Part shown: positions 8,432 through 17,000 of the stretch, one piece after another | Position numbering within the stretch: position 1 is the first letter of the stretch | How the letters are laid out: every line of letters begins with the position of its first letter | Origin: Streptomyces sp. NRRL F-5630 | GTDB taxonomy: Bacteria; Actinomycetota; Actinomycetes; Streptomycetales; Streptomycetaceae | Reading direction: 5' to 3' | NCBI RefSeq assembly: GCF_000719475.1 | Contig: NZ_JOGO01000033.1 | Span: 19,862-83,861, forward strand | Length of the DNA: 64,000 nucleotides | The notes under the pieces: generated by a model | The model's input: the letters and a program-made list of their open reading frames with translations, nothing else | Databases searched by the model: none | Told to the model about the DNA's origin: nothing | Position numbers and translations under genes: made by a program

Positions 8432-9462
8432 CCGCCACCCTCCTCGCGGTCGCGCTCTCGCTGATCTCGGCCACCGCCTACGCGACCGCCGCCGTCGCCC
8501 AGGAGCGCCTCGCGGCGCGCACCGCCGCCCAGGGCCACGGCGGCGGCCTGCGCCTGCTCGCCAACAGCGCGTGGTGGGCGGCGGTCGGGCTCAACGCGGG
8601 CGGCGCGCTGCTGCACGTCGCCGCGCTGCGGTACGGGACGCTCACCCTCGTCCAGCCGCTCGGCGCGCTGACCCTCGTCGCCGCCGTCCCGCTCGGCGCG
8701 CACCGCGCCGGACGCCATGTGGCACGCCGCGAGTGGCAGGGCACCGTGCTCACCCTCGCCGGCCTCGCCGCCCTCCTCTTCACGGCCTCCGGGCCAGCCC
8801 CCGACGACGCGCTCTCCCTCCCGGAGGCGCTCCTCGTCGGGGGCGCGGCCTCCGCGCTCCTCGCCCTCCTCGCCCGCCGGGGCGGGCGCCCCGGCCTGCG
8901 CCACGCGACAGCCTCCGGCCTCGCCTCGGGGATCGCCTCGGCCCTCACCCAGACCCTCACCGTCTCCGCGGGCGGCCCGCGCCTGCCGTTGTGGCAGGCC
9001 GCGATGGTGGCGCTGCTCGTCGCCGCCTTCGCGGCGGGCGGGCTGCTCCTCGCCCAGACCGCCTACCGGGGCGGGCTCGGCGCCCCGCTCGCCGTCCTGA
9101 CGCTCGCGAACCCGGTCGCGGCGGCGGTCGTCGGTCTCAGCCTCCTCGGCGAGCGCCTGCGCGGCGGGGCCCCCGGTCTCGGCCTCACCCTGGGCGGAGC
9201 GCTCGTCGCCGCGTGGGGCGTCGTCCTCCTGAGCCGCGCCTCGGCGCGGCAGCAGGGCACCTCGACCGGCGTACGCGGCTCCGCCTCCGTACCCCCGGCG
9301 CGGGACACGGCCCCACTGCGCACGACGATCCCCGCGCCGCCGCACACCGCGGAGCCGCTCCCGCTCACCCGGGGGACGCTCCCCGCCCCACCCCCGTCGG
9401 CGCCCCGCCCGGCGGACGCACCGGCCCACGCACACGGCGGCAGAGGCCCGCGCGCGGCATAG
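8428..9462 (+). CDS. DMT-superfamily (EamA-like) transporter
   Basis: A 344-residue membrane protein with roughly nine or ten hydrophobic helices in the first 280 residues, arranged as two homologous halves as in EamA/DMT permeases; the last 65 residues are Pro/Ala-rich and probably cytosolic. The start is fixed by the 4-nt overlap with the PAP2 gene. Such proteins export small metabolites or act in lipid-linked transport. Its coupling to a PAP2 phosphatase and to a TetR-type operator array suggests an efflux or envelope-lipid function induced by a small molecule, but the substrate cannot be read from sequence. Confidence 0.8.
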   Translation: MTATLLAVALSLISATAYATAAVAQERLAARTAAQGHGGGLRLLANSAWWAAVGLNAGGALLHVAALRYGTLTLVQPLGALTLVAAVPLGAHRAGRHVARREWQGTVLTLAGLAALLFTASGPAPDDALSLPEALLVGGAASALLALLARRGGRPGLRHATASGLASGIASALTQTLTVSAGGPRLPLWQAAMVALLVAAFAAGGLLLAQTAYRGGLGAPLAVLTLANPVAAAVVGLSLLGERLRGGAPGLGLTLGGALVAAWGVVLLSRASARQQGTSTGVRGSASVPPARDTAPLRTTIPAPPHTAEPLPLTRGTLPAPPPSAPRPADAPAHAHGGRGPRAA

Positions 9463-9611
9463 GGCCGACCGGTTCCCGAGGCGCTCCGCAATCCCCGCCC
9501 GGCGTCACCGCCGGCCCGCCCGAACGGCCCCCGACCGGTGCCGGACCGGGCGCGAGGCGGGGCGAGCGCCGAGGTGCCGAAAAGGAGCGGGGCGGGCCGG
9601 GCGCGGCTTGT

Positions 9612-9736
9612 TAGGCTGCGCGGGCACGTATCCGTACGGAGGTCGCGAGAGTGGTGGCGGGAGACGACGACATCTCCGGATGAGTCCGGAGCCCCGGGGC
9701 CACCGGCGGCGCGGGACGCGCCGGGCCGGGTGGCCC
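9612..9736 (+). promoter_or_regulatory. Candidate leader peptide and attenuator upstream of ABC-F gene
   Basis: After a possible -10 box (TAGGCT, 9612-9617) comes a GGAGG (9638-9642) placed 8 nt before a GTG-started mini-ORF at 9651-9683 encoding ten residues (VVAGDDDISG). Its stop codon lies in the loop of a hairpin (CTCCGGA 9674-9680 / TCCGGAG 9685-9691). A second, stronger structure follows: GGGCCACC 9697-9704 pairs with GGTGGCCC 9729-9736, with an inner GGCGCG/CGCGCC stem. ABC-F resistance genes are often controlled by ribosome stalling on such leaders; here the arrangement is seen but its function is inferred. The rest of the 9463-9784 gap shows nothing else. Confidence 0.45.
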
Positions 9737-9784
9737 GTTCCGCCCTGCCCACCCGCCGTACCGCGCCCCCTTTGGTGGTTCCCC

Positions 9785-11416
9785 GTGCCCTCCCCCGCTC
9801 CCGTCCTGCGTGCCCGTGACCTCGTCCAGGTGCTCGGCGGCCGTCGTGTCCTCGACGGCGTCTCGCTCACCGTCTCCCCCGGCCGCCGCCTCGGCGTCAT
9901 CGGCGAGAACGGCGCGGGCAAATCGACCCTGCTGCGCCTCCTCGGCGGCGTCGACCGTCCGGTCTCCGGCGCCGTGGAGCGCCCCGCCGACGTCGGCTTC
10001 CTCCACCAGGAACTCACCTTCACGGCACGGGAGACGCTCGCGGACGTCGTCGAGGCCGCCCTGCGCGAGGCCCGTGCGGACCTCGCCGCGCTCGACCGGC
10101 TCGGCACGCTGCTCGCGGACACCGCCGAGGAGAGCCCGGCGTACGCGGAGCTGCTCGCCGACTACGAGCGGACGCTCGCCCGCGCGCAGGCCAGGGAGGT
10201 GTGGGACGCCGACCGCCGCGCGGCGCGGGCGCTCGACGGCCTCGGCCTCGGCGGGCTCGCCCCCGCGCGGACGCTCGGTTCCCTCTCCGGCGGCCAGCGC
10301 GGCCGGCTCGCCCTCGCCGCGCTTCTCGTGCGCCGCCCCACCGCGCTGCTCCTCGACGAGCCGACCAACCACCTGGACGACGCGGCGGCGGCCTTCCTGG
10401 AGGCGCGCCTGCGCGAACTGCCGGGCGCCGTCGTCCTCGCGAGCCACGACCGCGCCTTCCTCGACGCGGTCTGCACGGACCTGCTCGACCTCGACCCGGC
10501 CGTGGGCGGCCCCGTCCGGCACGGCGGTACGTACACGGAGTACCGCGCGGTGCGCGCGGCGGCGCGGGCCCGCTGGGAGGAGCGGTACGCGGCGGAGCAG
10601 GAGGAGGTGGGGCGACTGCGCGAGCGGGCCGGGGTCTCCGCGCACCGCGTCGCGCCGAACCGCTGGCGCTCCGACAACGAGAAGATGGGGTACGGGCGCC
10701 GGGGCAACCGCGTCGAGCACCAGATCTCGCGCCGCGTGCGCGACGCGCACCGCCGCCTCGCCGAACTGGAGCGCACCCGGGTCCCCGCTCCCCCGCCGCC
10801 CCTGCGCTTCAGGCCCGCGCGCGGCCTCGCCCTCGCGACCGGCCCGGAGGGCACGCTGCTGACCCTGCGCGACATCCGCGTCCCCGGAAGACTCGTGCTC
10901 GACCGGCTCGACGTGGCACCGGAGGAGCGCCTGCTCGTCTCGGGCCCGAACGGCGCGGGCAAGTCCACGCTCCTCGCGGTCCTCGCCGGTTACCTGGCGC
11001 ACGAGGGCACGGCCGAGGCCGCCGAGGGGCTCACGGTGGGCCTTCTGCCGCAGGACACGGTCTTCGCGGAGGGCGAGCGCACGGCGGCGGAGTTCTGGGC
11101 ACGCCGCCTGGGCGCGGCGCGCGCGTAACGCGTCCCGCTCACGGCGCTCGGCCTCTTCGCGGCGCGCGACCTGGACACCCCCGTCGCGCGCCTGTCGGCG
11201 GGGCAGCGCCGCCGCCTCGCCCTCGCCCTCCTCGTCGCGAACCCGCCGGGCCTCCTGCTCCTCGACGAGCCGACCAACCACCTCTCCCCCGCCCTGTGCG
11301 ACGAACTGGAGGAAGCACTCGGCCCGGGCCCGGGGGCGATCGTCCTCGCGAGCCACGACCGCTGGCTCCGCCGCCGCTGGACGGGCGGAGAACTGCGGCT
11401 GACGGCCCCGGAGTGA
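9785..11416 (+). pseudogene. ABC-F ATPase (ribosome-protection type) interrupted by in-frame TAA
   Basis: An ABC-F protein with two ATP-binding cassettes. Cassette 1 is complete: Walker A GENGAGKS, signature LSGGQ, Walker B LLLDEPTNHLDD and switch SHDR. It is followed by the inter-domain linker and the Walker A of cassette 2 (GPNGAGKS). At 11126-11128 a TAA stop interrupts the frame after RLGAARA. Reading on without any frame change gives the missing half of cassette 2: signature LSAGQRRR, Walker B LLLLDEPTNHL, switch SHDRW, ending at a TGA at 11414-11416. The full protein would be about 543 residues, normal for the family. The start is GTG 9785, just after a candidate leader/attenuator. The truncated 447-residue product would lack half an ATP site and is unlikely to work, unless the TAA is read through or is a sequencing error. 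Confidence 0.85.
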
Positions 11417-11541
11417 CCCGGGGTACGGGGGCGGTCCCGGCCGGCCCACGGCCCCGCCCCCGTACCCGGGCCGACGGGGCGCGCCCCGTACCACCGGAAC
11501 CGCACGCGCGCTCGCGACGCCACCACCCGCGCACACGCGAA

Positions 11542-11573
11542 AGGCCCCTCCGGGATCTCTCCCGGAGGGGCCT
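11542..11573 (-). terminator. Hairpin terminator downstream of tRNA-Leu
   Basis: Perfect 14-bp inverted repeat (AGGCCCCTCCGGGA and complement) with a 4-nt loop, located 8 nt beyond the 3' end of the tRNA and convergent to the ABC-F gene. Confidence 0.75.
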
Positions 11574-11580
11574 CGCTCTG

Positions 11581-11665
11581 TGTCCGAGGGGGGACTTGAA
11601 CCCCCACGCCCGATAAAGGGCACTAGCACCTCAAGCTAGCGCGTCTGCCATTCCGCCACCCGGAC
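11581..11665 (-). tRNA. tRNA-Leu (anticodon GAG)
   Basis: An 85-nt class II tRNA. The acceptor stem GTCCGGG pairs with CTCGGAC with one G-T pair, and the discriminator is A. The anticodon stem is CTAGC/GCTAG with loop TTGAGGT, giving anticodon GAG, which reads CUC and CUU leucine codons. The long variable arm typical of tRNA-Leu (GCCC...GGGC) and a T-arm with GGTTCAAGTCC are present. The 3' CCA is not encoded. There is no sign of an integrated element next to it. Confidence 0.95.
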
Positions 11666-11710
11666 AAGGTGTCTGTCGTTTTCCCGGCGTTTCCCCCGGC
11701 GACATGGATA

Positions 11711-11739
11711 ACTCTACCAGGTCCCCAGGGTGCTCTTCA
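11711..11739 (-). promoter_or_regulatory. Candidate promoter for tRNA-Leu
   Basis: Reading the minus strand, TGAAGA (11739-11734) and TAGAGT (11716-11711) are separated by 17 bp and lie about 45 bp upstream of the tRNA. The -10 element fits the TAGRRT form common in Streptomyces; the -35 element is weaker. Confidence 0.5.
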
Positions 11740-11800
11740 CCTCCATAAGACGTGGTCAGCGGGGTGGCCGGGGCGGCCTCGCGGTCGCCCCGGCCGCAGG

Positions 11801-12859
11801 TCAGCGGTGCTTCTTCTCGCGCAGGGAGTGCAGGTGCGCGGAGGACTTCTGGGCGAAGCGGAAGGAGTCCACGGGGTTGTCGTGCTCGACCTGCCAGTGG
11901 TGCGCGCGGCGGGCGTCATGGGTGCGGTGGTTCACGGCGGTGAGGAAGCTCAGGTAGTCGATGTCTCCGTCACCGACGTCGGTCATGTCGTACCCGTCGG
12001 CGGCCAGCTCGTCGCGGGTGCCGTCCTTCACGTGGAAGAGCGGGTAGCGGTGGGGGTGCTTGAGGACGTAGTCGAGCGGCTCGAAGGGGGCGGGCTTGCC
12101 GTCGGGGGTCTTGGAGAAGCGGAACTGGCCGGTGTAGGCCCAGTAGATGTCCATCTCCAGGAAGACGAGGTCGGGGTCGGTCTCGGCGAGCAGCACGTCG
12201 TAGAGACGCACGTGCGGCTGGTCGGAGGCGAAGCGGAACTCGTCGCCGTGGTTGTGCTGGTAGAACTTCATTCCGCGACGGCGGGCGGCGGCGCCGTACT
12301 TGTTGAAGTCGGCGGCGGCGCGCTTCCAGGCGTCGACGGTGTCGCCGTAGCGGAAGGGGCCCGAGGCGGTCCCGATGTGGGGCAGGCCGAGGGTCTGGGC
12401 ATCGTCGAGCACCTTCTCCAGGTTCTGGGCGAAGGAGTACGCGTTGGGGTTGTTGTCGTCGTAGTAGTTGACGTGGCTGCCGATGCCCTTGAGGCCGTGG
12501 TCGCGGGCGAGGCGGGCGAGCTGGCGCAGGGTGAGGGAACCGGTCCCCTGCGTGTAGCCCGCGTACTCGACCTCGTCGTAGCCGAAGCGCTCCAGCTCGT
12601 CGAAGACCTTGGCGAAGCCGAGCGAGGCGACCTTGTCGCGCAGCGAGTAGAGCTGGATGCCGAGCCGGCCCTTGGGGAGGGCGGGGACACCGCCGTGCCC
12701 GTGCCCGTGTCCCTTGCCGTGGCCGCCGCCGTGCGCGGCGGCCTGCCCGGCGCCCAGGCCGAGGAAGGCCGCGGCGCCGAGACCGGCGCCGACGCCGAGC
12801 ATCCCTCTTCTGCTGAGGCGGGCGGAGAGTTCCTCGTCCACTGTCTTCTTGCGGCTCAT
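11801..12859 (-). CDS. Tat-exported TIM-barrel sugar phosphate isomerase/epimerase-like protein
   Basis: A 352-residue protein of the xylose-isomerase-like TIM-barrel family. The N-terminus has a twin-arginine signal (SRRGMLG at about 17-23, then a Gly/Ala-rich hydrophobic segment ending AGQAAA), so the enzyme is predicted to be folded before export. A His/Gly-rich stretch (HGGGHGKGHGHGHGG) follows, which could bind metal. Barrel residues expected for metal binding are visible in YQHNHGDEF, FLEMDIYW and FHVKDG. ATG 12859 has AGGGAG upstream. It is the last gene of the ebo-like operon, 62 bp downstream of the phosphodiesterase gene, and probably acts outside the membrane on the product of that pathway. 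Its exact substrate is unknown. Confidence 0.8.
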   Translation of the reverse strand: MSRKKTVDEELSARLSRRGMLGVGAGLGAAAFLGLGAGQAAAHGGGHGKGHGHGHGGVPALPKGRLGIQLYSLRDKVASLGFAKVFDELERFGYDEVEYAGYTQGTGSLTLRQLARLARDHGLKGIGSHVNYYDDNNPNAYSFAQNLEKVLDDAQTLGLPHIGTASGPFRYGDTVDAWKRAAADFNKYGAAARRRGMKFYQHNHGDEFRFASDQPHVRLYDVLLAETDPDLVFLEMDIYWAYTGQFRFSKTPDGKPAPFEPLDYVLKHPHRYPLFHVKDGTRDELAADGYDMTDVGDGDIDYLSFLTAVNHRTHDARRAHHWQVEHDNPVDSFRFAQKSSAHLHSLREKKHR

Positions 12860-12921
12860 GCGTGGCTCCCTGGGAGGAAGAAGGGTGACGTGGTGGTGCG
12901 GGGGCGCCGGAGCGGGCGGGG

Positions 12922-14370
12922 TCAGGACCCGTCCAGACCGGCGAGTCTGAGGAGGAGCGGCTTGACGTCGGTCGCGGCGAGACGCCCGGTGGCCGCCGTC
13001 GGGTCGGAGCTGAGCAGGACCGGGCCCTCGTCGTCGTTCTCGGGCAGCCGTCCGTGGCTGCCCTGGACGGGCGAGGCGTCGAGCGGGACGACCGCCATGC
13101 GGTAGCGCATCCCGAGCTTCTTGCGCGCGAGCGCGCCCGCCGCCTTGAGGCGGACGTAGGGGTCCTCGGGGTCCATGAAGAGTTCGACGGGGTCGTAGCC
13201 CGGCTTGCGGTGGATCTCGACGAGCTGGGCGAAGTCGGGGGCGCGGGCGTCGTCGAGCCAGTAGTAGTAGGTGAACCAGTGGCCCGGCGCCGCGACGGCG
13301 ACGAGTTCGCCGGAGCGGGCGTGATCGATCCCGTGCGCCTTCTTGCCCTCGTCGTCGAGGAGTTCGCCGATGCCCTCGATACCGGCGAGCGCGGCGCGGG
13401 CGGCGTCCAGGTCCTCGGGCCTGCGCACGTAGATGTGCGCGATCTGGTGGTCCGCGACGGCGAAGGCCCGCGAGGCCATCGGGTCGAGGTACTCCATGCC
13501 GTCCTGGGTGTGCACCTCCAGGAGCCCCGCCTCGCGCAGGGCGCGGTTGAGGTGCACGGGCCGGTCGGCCTTCGTGATGCCGTACTCGGAGAGCACGACG
13601 ACGGTGCGGCCCTCGCGGCGGGCGTCCTCGATCAGCGGCGCGAGCGCGATGTCGAGCGCGGCGGCGGCGGCGTGGGAACGCGGGTCGTCGGGGCCGAAGC
13701 GCTGGAGGTCGTAGTCCAGGTGGGGGACGTAGGCGAGGGCCAGGTCCGGCTTGCGGGTGGCGAGGAGGTGGCGGGTCGCGTCGATGATCCAGCGTGAGGA
13801 GTCCAGGTCGGCGCCCGGCCCCCAGAACTTGAAGAGGGGGAACGTGCCCAGCTTTTCGGTCAGTTCGTCGTGGAGGTCCGGGGGCCGGATGTAGCAGTCG
13901 GGTTCCTTGCGGCCGTCGGCGTAGTAGACGGGGCGCGGGGTGACCGTCCAGTCGGTGTCGGCCCCCATCGCGTACCACCAGCAGATGTTGGCGACCGTGT
14001 AGCCGGGGTGCGCGCGGCGTGCGGCGTCCCACAGCTTGTCGCCCGCGACGAGGCCGTTGTGCTGGCGCCACAGGAGGACGTCGCCGAGTTCGCGGAAGTA
14101 CCAGCCGTTGCCGACGATGCCGTGCTCGGCGGGGAGGGTGCCGGTGAGGAAGGTGGACTGGGCGGCGCAGGTGACGGCGGGCAGGACGGTGCCGAGCGGG
14201 GCACGACTCCCGGAGTCGCCGAGGGCGGCGAGGCGGGGCATGTGGGCGAGGAGGCGGGGGGTGAGGCCGACGACGTCCAGGACGAGGAGGGGCGTCGGCC
14301 CCGGGCCGGCCGGTCCGGGTGTCGCGGGTCCGGGTGTCGCGGGTCCGGGTGTCATGGGTTCGGGTGTCAC
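12922..14370 (-). CDS. Nucleotide pyrophosphatase/phosphodiesterase-type alkaline phosphatase superfamily protein (EboF-like)
   Basis: A 482-residue protein of the alkaline phosphatase superfamily. After a short Pro/Gly/Thr-rich repeat (PGPATPGPATPGPAG) the catalytic domain starts with LLVLDVVGLTPRLL. The nucleophile Thr lies in VTCAAQSTFLTG, and further metal ligands are expected at the HLDYDLQRFGPDDPR, SEYGI and GIDHAR segments. In cyanobacterial ebo operons the last gene encodes an enzyme of this class. The GTG start at 14370 overlaps the stop of eboE by 4 nt; ATG 14355 is the alternative. No signal peptide is visible, so it appears cytosolic here. Role inferred: cleavage of a phosphodiester or pyrophosphate in the pathway intermediate. 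Confidence 0.85.
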   Translation of the reverse strand: MTPEPMTPGPATPGPATPGPAGPGPTPLLVLDVVGLTPRLLAHMPRLAALGDSGSRAPLGTVLPAVTCAAQSTFLTGTLPAEHGIVGNGWYFRELGDVLLWRQHNGLVAGDKLWDAARRAHPGYTVANICWWYAMGADTDWTVTPRPVYYADGRKEPDCYIRPPDLHDELTEKLGTFPLFKFWGPGADLDSSRWIIDATRHLLATRKPDLALAYVPHLDYDLQRFGPDDPRSHAAAAALDIALAPLIEDARREGRTVVVLSEYGITKADRPVHLNRALREAGLLEVHTQDGMEYLDPMASRAFAVADHQIAHIYVRRPEDLDAARAALAGIEGIGELLDDEGKKAHGIDHARSGELVAVAAPGHWFTYYYWLDDARAPDFAQLVEIHRKPGYDPVELFMDPEDPYVRLKAAGALARKKLGMRYRMAVVPLDASPVQGSHGRLPENDDEGPVLLSSDPTAATGRLAATDVKPLLLRLAGLDGS

Positions 14371-15536
14371 GGCAGCTCCTTGAGGCCCAGGTCCGTCAAC
14401 AGGTCGCGAGCGAGGACGAGTTCCCTGGCGATGCCGTCCGCGAGCTGGGCGCGGCTGCGGGGGCGCAGGCCCTCGGGGAGGGCCTGCCAGGTGTACGTCT
14501 CGACCTCCAGGTGGTGGGTGCGCGGGTGCGCGCCGCCGACGAGGGTGCGCAGGCAGTCGCGCAGGACGTCGAGCGTGGAGGTGAGGGGCGCCGCGGGCGG
14601 GGCGTGGAGGGGGACGTGGAAGTGGGCGCGCCAGGGCTGGGCGGACGGGAGGCGGTCGCCGCCGAGGGCCTCGCCGAGGTCGTCGGTGCCGCGCAGTCCG
14701 GCGGGGGTGAGGGTGCGGGTCTGGTGGAGGAAGCGGGGTTCGGCGAAGGCGCCGAGGGCTTCGCGCACCTCGGGGCGGTCGGGGTGCTCGGCGTGCAGCG
14801 CGGCGCTGAGCTGGGTCTTGACGACGGGGACCCCGGCGGCTTCGAGGGCGTCGAGGGCGGTCGCGGGGTCCTCGAAGGAGGTGGCGAGGTGGCACGTGTC
14901 GACGCAGATGCCGATGCGGTCGCGGGCGATCTCGGTGAGCGGGGCGATCGCGTCGGCGGTGGTCTCGACGGTGCAGCCCGGTTCGGGTTCCAGGCCGACG
15001 CGCAGGGAGCGCCCGGTGGTCTCCTCCAGGGCGTCGAGCCGCTGGGCGAGGGTGGTGAGCGCGGTGCGCGCGGCGCGCGCGGCGTCCGCGTCGTACGCGG
15101 TGCGCCAGGCCAGGGGAAGTGTCGAGATGGAGCCCTCGGGCATGTCGTCGGGGAGGAGCCCGGCGAGGAGGCGGGCGAGGTCGGTGGTGTGCTCCAGGCG
15201 CTGCGGATCGGCCCAGTCGGGTTTGTAGACGCGGTACTTGACCTCGTCGGAGCCGAAGCCCCGGTAGGGGAAGCCGTTGAGCGTGACGACTTCGAGGCCG
15301 CGCGCGTCGAGGTCGGCGCGCAGGGCGCGGAGCGCGACGGGGTCGGTGATGAGGGACTTGGCGGCGTCGCGGGCGAGCCACAGGCCGATGCCGAGCCGGT
15401 CGCGGCCGAGGAGGCGGCGTACGGGCTCGCAGTGGTCGCGCAGTTGCGCGCGGACGCCGTCGAGGGTCTCGGCGGGGTGGACGTTGGTGCAGTACGAGAG
15501 GTGGAGCACCGAGCCGTCCGGGTGGCGGAAGCGCAC
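14367..15536 (-). CDS. eboE: Metabolite traffic protein EboE (TIM barrel)
   Basis: About 389 residues of a TIM-barrel fold. Recognisable EboE features are the start LHLSYCTNVHPAETLDGV, the segment LNGFPYRGFGSDEVKYRVYKPDW, GLEPEPGCTVET in the middle, and ICVDTCHLATSFED with likely metal-binding residues. EboE is one of six proteins of the ebo operon, linked in cyanobacteria to moving the scytonemin precursor across the inner membrane; its reaction is not known. I chose GTG 15536 because GGGGGTGAG precedes it at the right distance; GTG 15545 is also in frame. The gene overlaps or nearly abuts the hydrolase gene upstream and overlaps the phosphodiesterase gene downstream, so all are one operon. 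Confidence 0.85.
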   Translation of the reverse strand: MRFRHPDGSVLHLSYCTNVHPAETLDGVRAQLRDHCEPVRRLLGRDRLGIGLWLARDAAKSLITDPVALRALRADLDARGLEVVTLNGFPYRGFGSDEVKYRVYKPDWADPQRLEHTTDLARLLAGLLPDDMPEGSISTLPLAWRTAYDADAARAARTALTTLAQRLDALEETTGRSLRVGLEPEPGCTVETTADAIAPLTEIARDRIGICVDTCHLATSFEDPATALDALEAAGVPVVKTQLSAALHAEHPDRPEVREALGAFAEPRFLHQTRTLTPAGLRGTDDLGEALGGDRLPSAQPWRAHFHVPLHAPPAAPLTSTLDVLRDCLRTLVGGAHPRTHHLEVETYTWQALPEGLRPRSRAQLADGIARELVLARDLLTDLGLKELP

Positions 15537-15537
15537 C

Positions 15538-16386
15538 TCACTCACCCCCGCGCAGGATGGAGTTGCCCTCGTGGAGCGCCCCGGGGGCCTCGCGGTCGAG
15601 GTCGAGACGGCCGGAGAGGCCGTAGAAGGCCACGGGGTTGCGCCACAGGACCTGGTCGACGTCGTCCTCGGTGAAACCGGCGGCGAGCATCGCCTCACCC
15701 GTCGTCCGCGTGAGCAGCGGGTCGCTCCGGCCCCAGTCGGCCGCCGAGTTCACGAGCACCTTGTCCGTCCCGTACTCCTGGAGGATCGCGACCATGCGGT
15801 GCGGGTCCATCTTGGTGTCGGGGTAGATCGAGAAGCCGGTCCAGGCGCCCGAGTCCTTGGCCTCCTTGACGGTGGTCTCGTTGAGGTGGTCGAGCAGGAC
15901 GCGGTCCGCGGCGAGCGGGGACTCGCGGACGACGTCGATCGTGCGGCGCAGTCCGGCGAGCTTGTCGCGGTGCGGGGTGTGGACGAGCGCGGGGAGGCCG
16001 AACTCGTGGGCCAGCGTCAGCTGGTGGGCGAGGGCGTGGTCCTCGGCGGGCGTCATGGAGTCGTAGCCGGTCTCGCCGACGGCGACGACGTGGTCCTTGA
16101 GGAGGTAGCGGGGCAGGGCGTCGAGCACGGGCGTGCAGCGCGGGTCCCCGGCCTCCTTGGGGTTGAGGGCGAGGGTGCAGTGGTGCGCGATGCCGTACTG
16201 CGCGGCGCGGAAGGGCTCCCAGCCGAGGAGGGCGTCGAAGTAGTCGTAGAAGCTCTCGGGACTGGTGCGGGGCTGGCCGAGCCAGAAGGCGGGTTCGACG
16301 ACGGCGCGGACACCGGCCGCGTGCATCGCCTCGTAGTCGTCGGTGGTGCGCGAGGTCATGTGGATGTGGGGGTCGAAGATGCGCAT
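15538..16386 (-). CDS. TatD-family metal-dependent hydrolase (EboB-like)
   Basis: A 282-residue amidohydrolase of the TatD family. The metal-binding DPHIHMTS lies at residues 5-12; VAVGETGYDS supplies the conserved Glu, LVHTPHRDK and LLDHLNETT the later histidines, and NSAADWG the catalytic Asp. TatD enzymes act as metal-dependent phosphodiesterases/DNases, and the ebo version probably hydrolyses a small-molecule ester instead. The ATG at 16386 overlaps the stop of eboA by one base (TGATG). Position and family fit EboB of the classical operon; the substrate is not known. Confidence 0.85.
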   Translation of the reverse strand: MRIFDPHIHMTSRTTDDYEAMHAAGVRAVVEPAFWLGQPRTSPESFYDYFDALLGWEPFRAAQYGIAHHCTLALNPKEAGDPRCTPVLDALPRYLLKDHVVAVGETGYDSMTPAEDHALAHQLTLAHEFGLPALVHTPHRDKLAGLRRTIDVVRESPLAADRVLLDHLNETTVKEAKDSGAWTGFSIYPDTKMDPHRMVAILQEYGTDKVLVNSAADWGRSDPLLTRTTGEAMLAAGFTEDDVDQVLWRNPVAFYGLSGRLDLDREAPGALHEGNSILRGGE

Positions 16387-17000
16387 CAGTTCTCCTCCTC
16401 GCCTCGCAGGACGCCTGCGGGCACGCCCTCGGGGGCGCCTTCGGTGGGGGTGGCGGCGTGCGCGAGCACGGTGCGCAGGTCCTTGGGCACGGTGCGCCCG
16501 GCGGCGGTGCGCTCCGCGGCGAAGTCGCCGAGCATCCGGACGAGTTCCGCGTCGCCGCGGGCGCGGTGCGCGAGGCCGTGCACAGCGGCGACGGGAACGC
16601 CGGTGAAGAGGCACTTCAGGACCGCGTGGCGCCAGGCGTGCGCGTCGAGGTGCCGGGCGGCGTAGGGGCCGAGCGCGGCGGCGACGAGGTGCGTGTCGTT
16701 GGTGCGCAGGGCGTCCTCGACGAGCGGGAGCGCGGAGTCGTCGGGGACGAGCGCGTCGAGGACGGTGAGGACGGCGCGGCGTTCGGCTCCCGTGCCGTGC
16801 CGGTAGACGCGGGCGAGCGCGGCGGTGTCGGGACGGGCCGCGCGCAGCAGCGCCGTGCGGGCCTCGTCGGCGCGCCCGGGACCGCAGGCGCGCCCGGCCT
16901 CGGCGAGCCTGACCTCCCACAGCGGGAGCCCCCCGGGGCCGGTCGCCGCGGGGTCCGCGACCTCGTCGAGTGCGGTGGTGAGCCACGTGTCGGCGCTCAT
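16386..17000 (-). CDS. eboA: EboA domain protein
   Basis: A 204-residue, mostly helical protein without membrane segments. The features SADTWLTTALDE at the start and LKCLFTGVPVAAVHGL in the C-terminal half match EboA-domain proteins, which resemble HEAT-like helical repeats and are found only in ebo-type operons. No catalytic motif is recognisable; a scaffold role is possible. The ATG at 17000 overlaps the stop of the TIM-barrel gene upstream (ATGA) and the stop abuts the TatD-family gene. Identification rests on sequence resemblance plus its position between eboC and eboE genes. Confidence 0.8.
   Translation of the reverse strand: MSADTWLTTALDEVADPAATGPGGLPLWEVRLAEAGRACGPGRADEARTALLRAARPDTAALARVYRHGTGAERRAVLTVLDALVPDDSALPLVEDALRTNDTHLVAAALGPYAARHLDAHAWRHAVLKCLFTGVPVAAVHGLAHRARGDAELVRMLGDFAAERTAAGRTVPKDLRTVLAHAATPTEGAPEGVPAGVLRGEEEN

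Noticed and set aside
11581..11665. Integration site of a mobile element at tRNA-Leu
   Set aside because: No integrase gene, no repeated tRNA 3' end and no change of gene character on either side.
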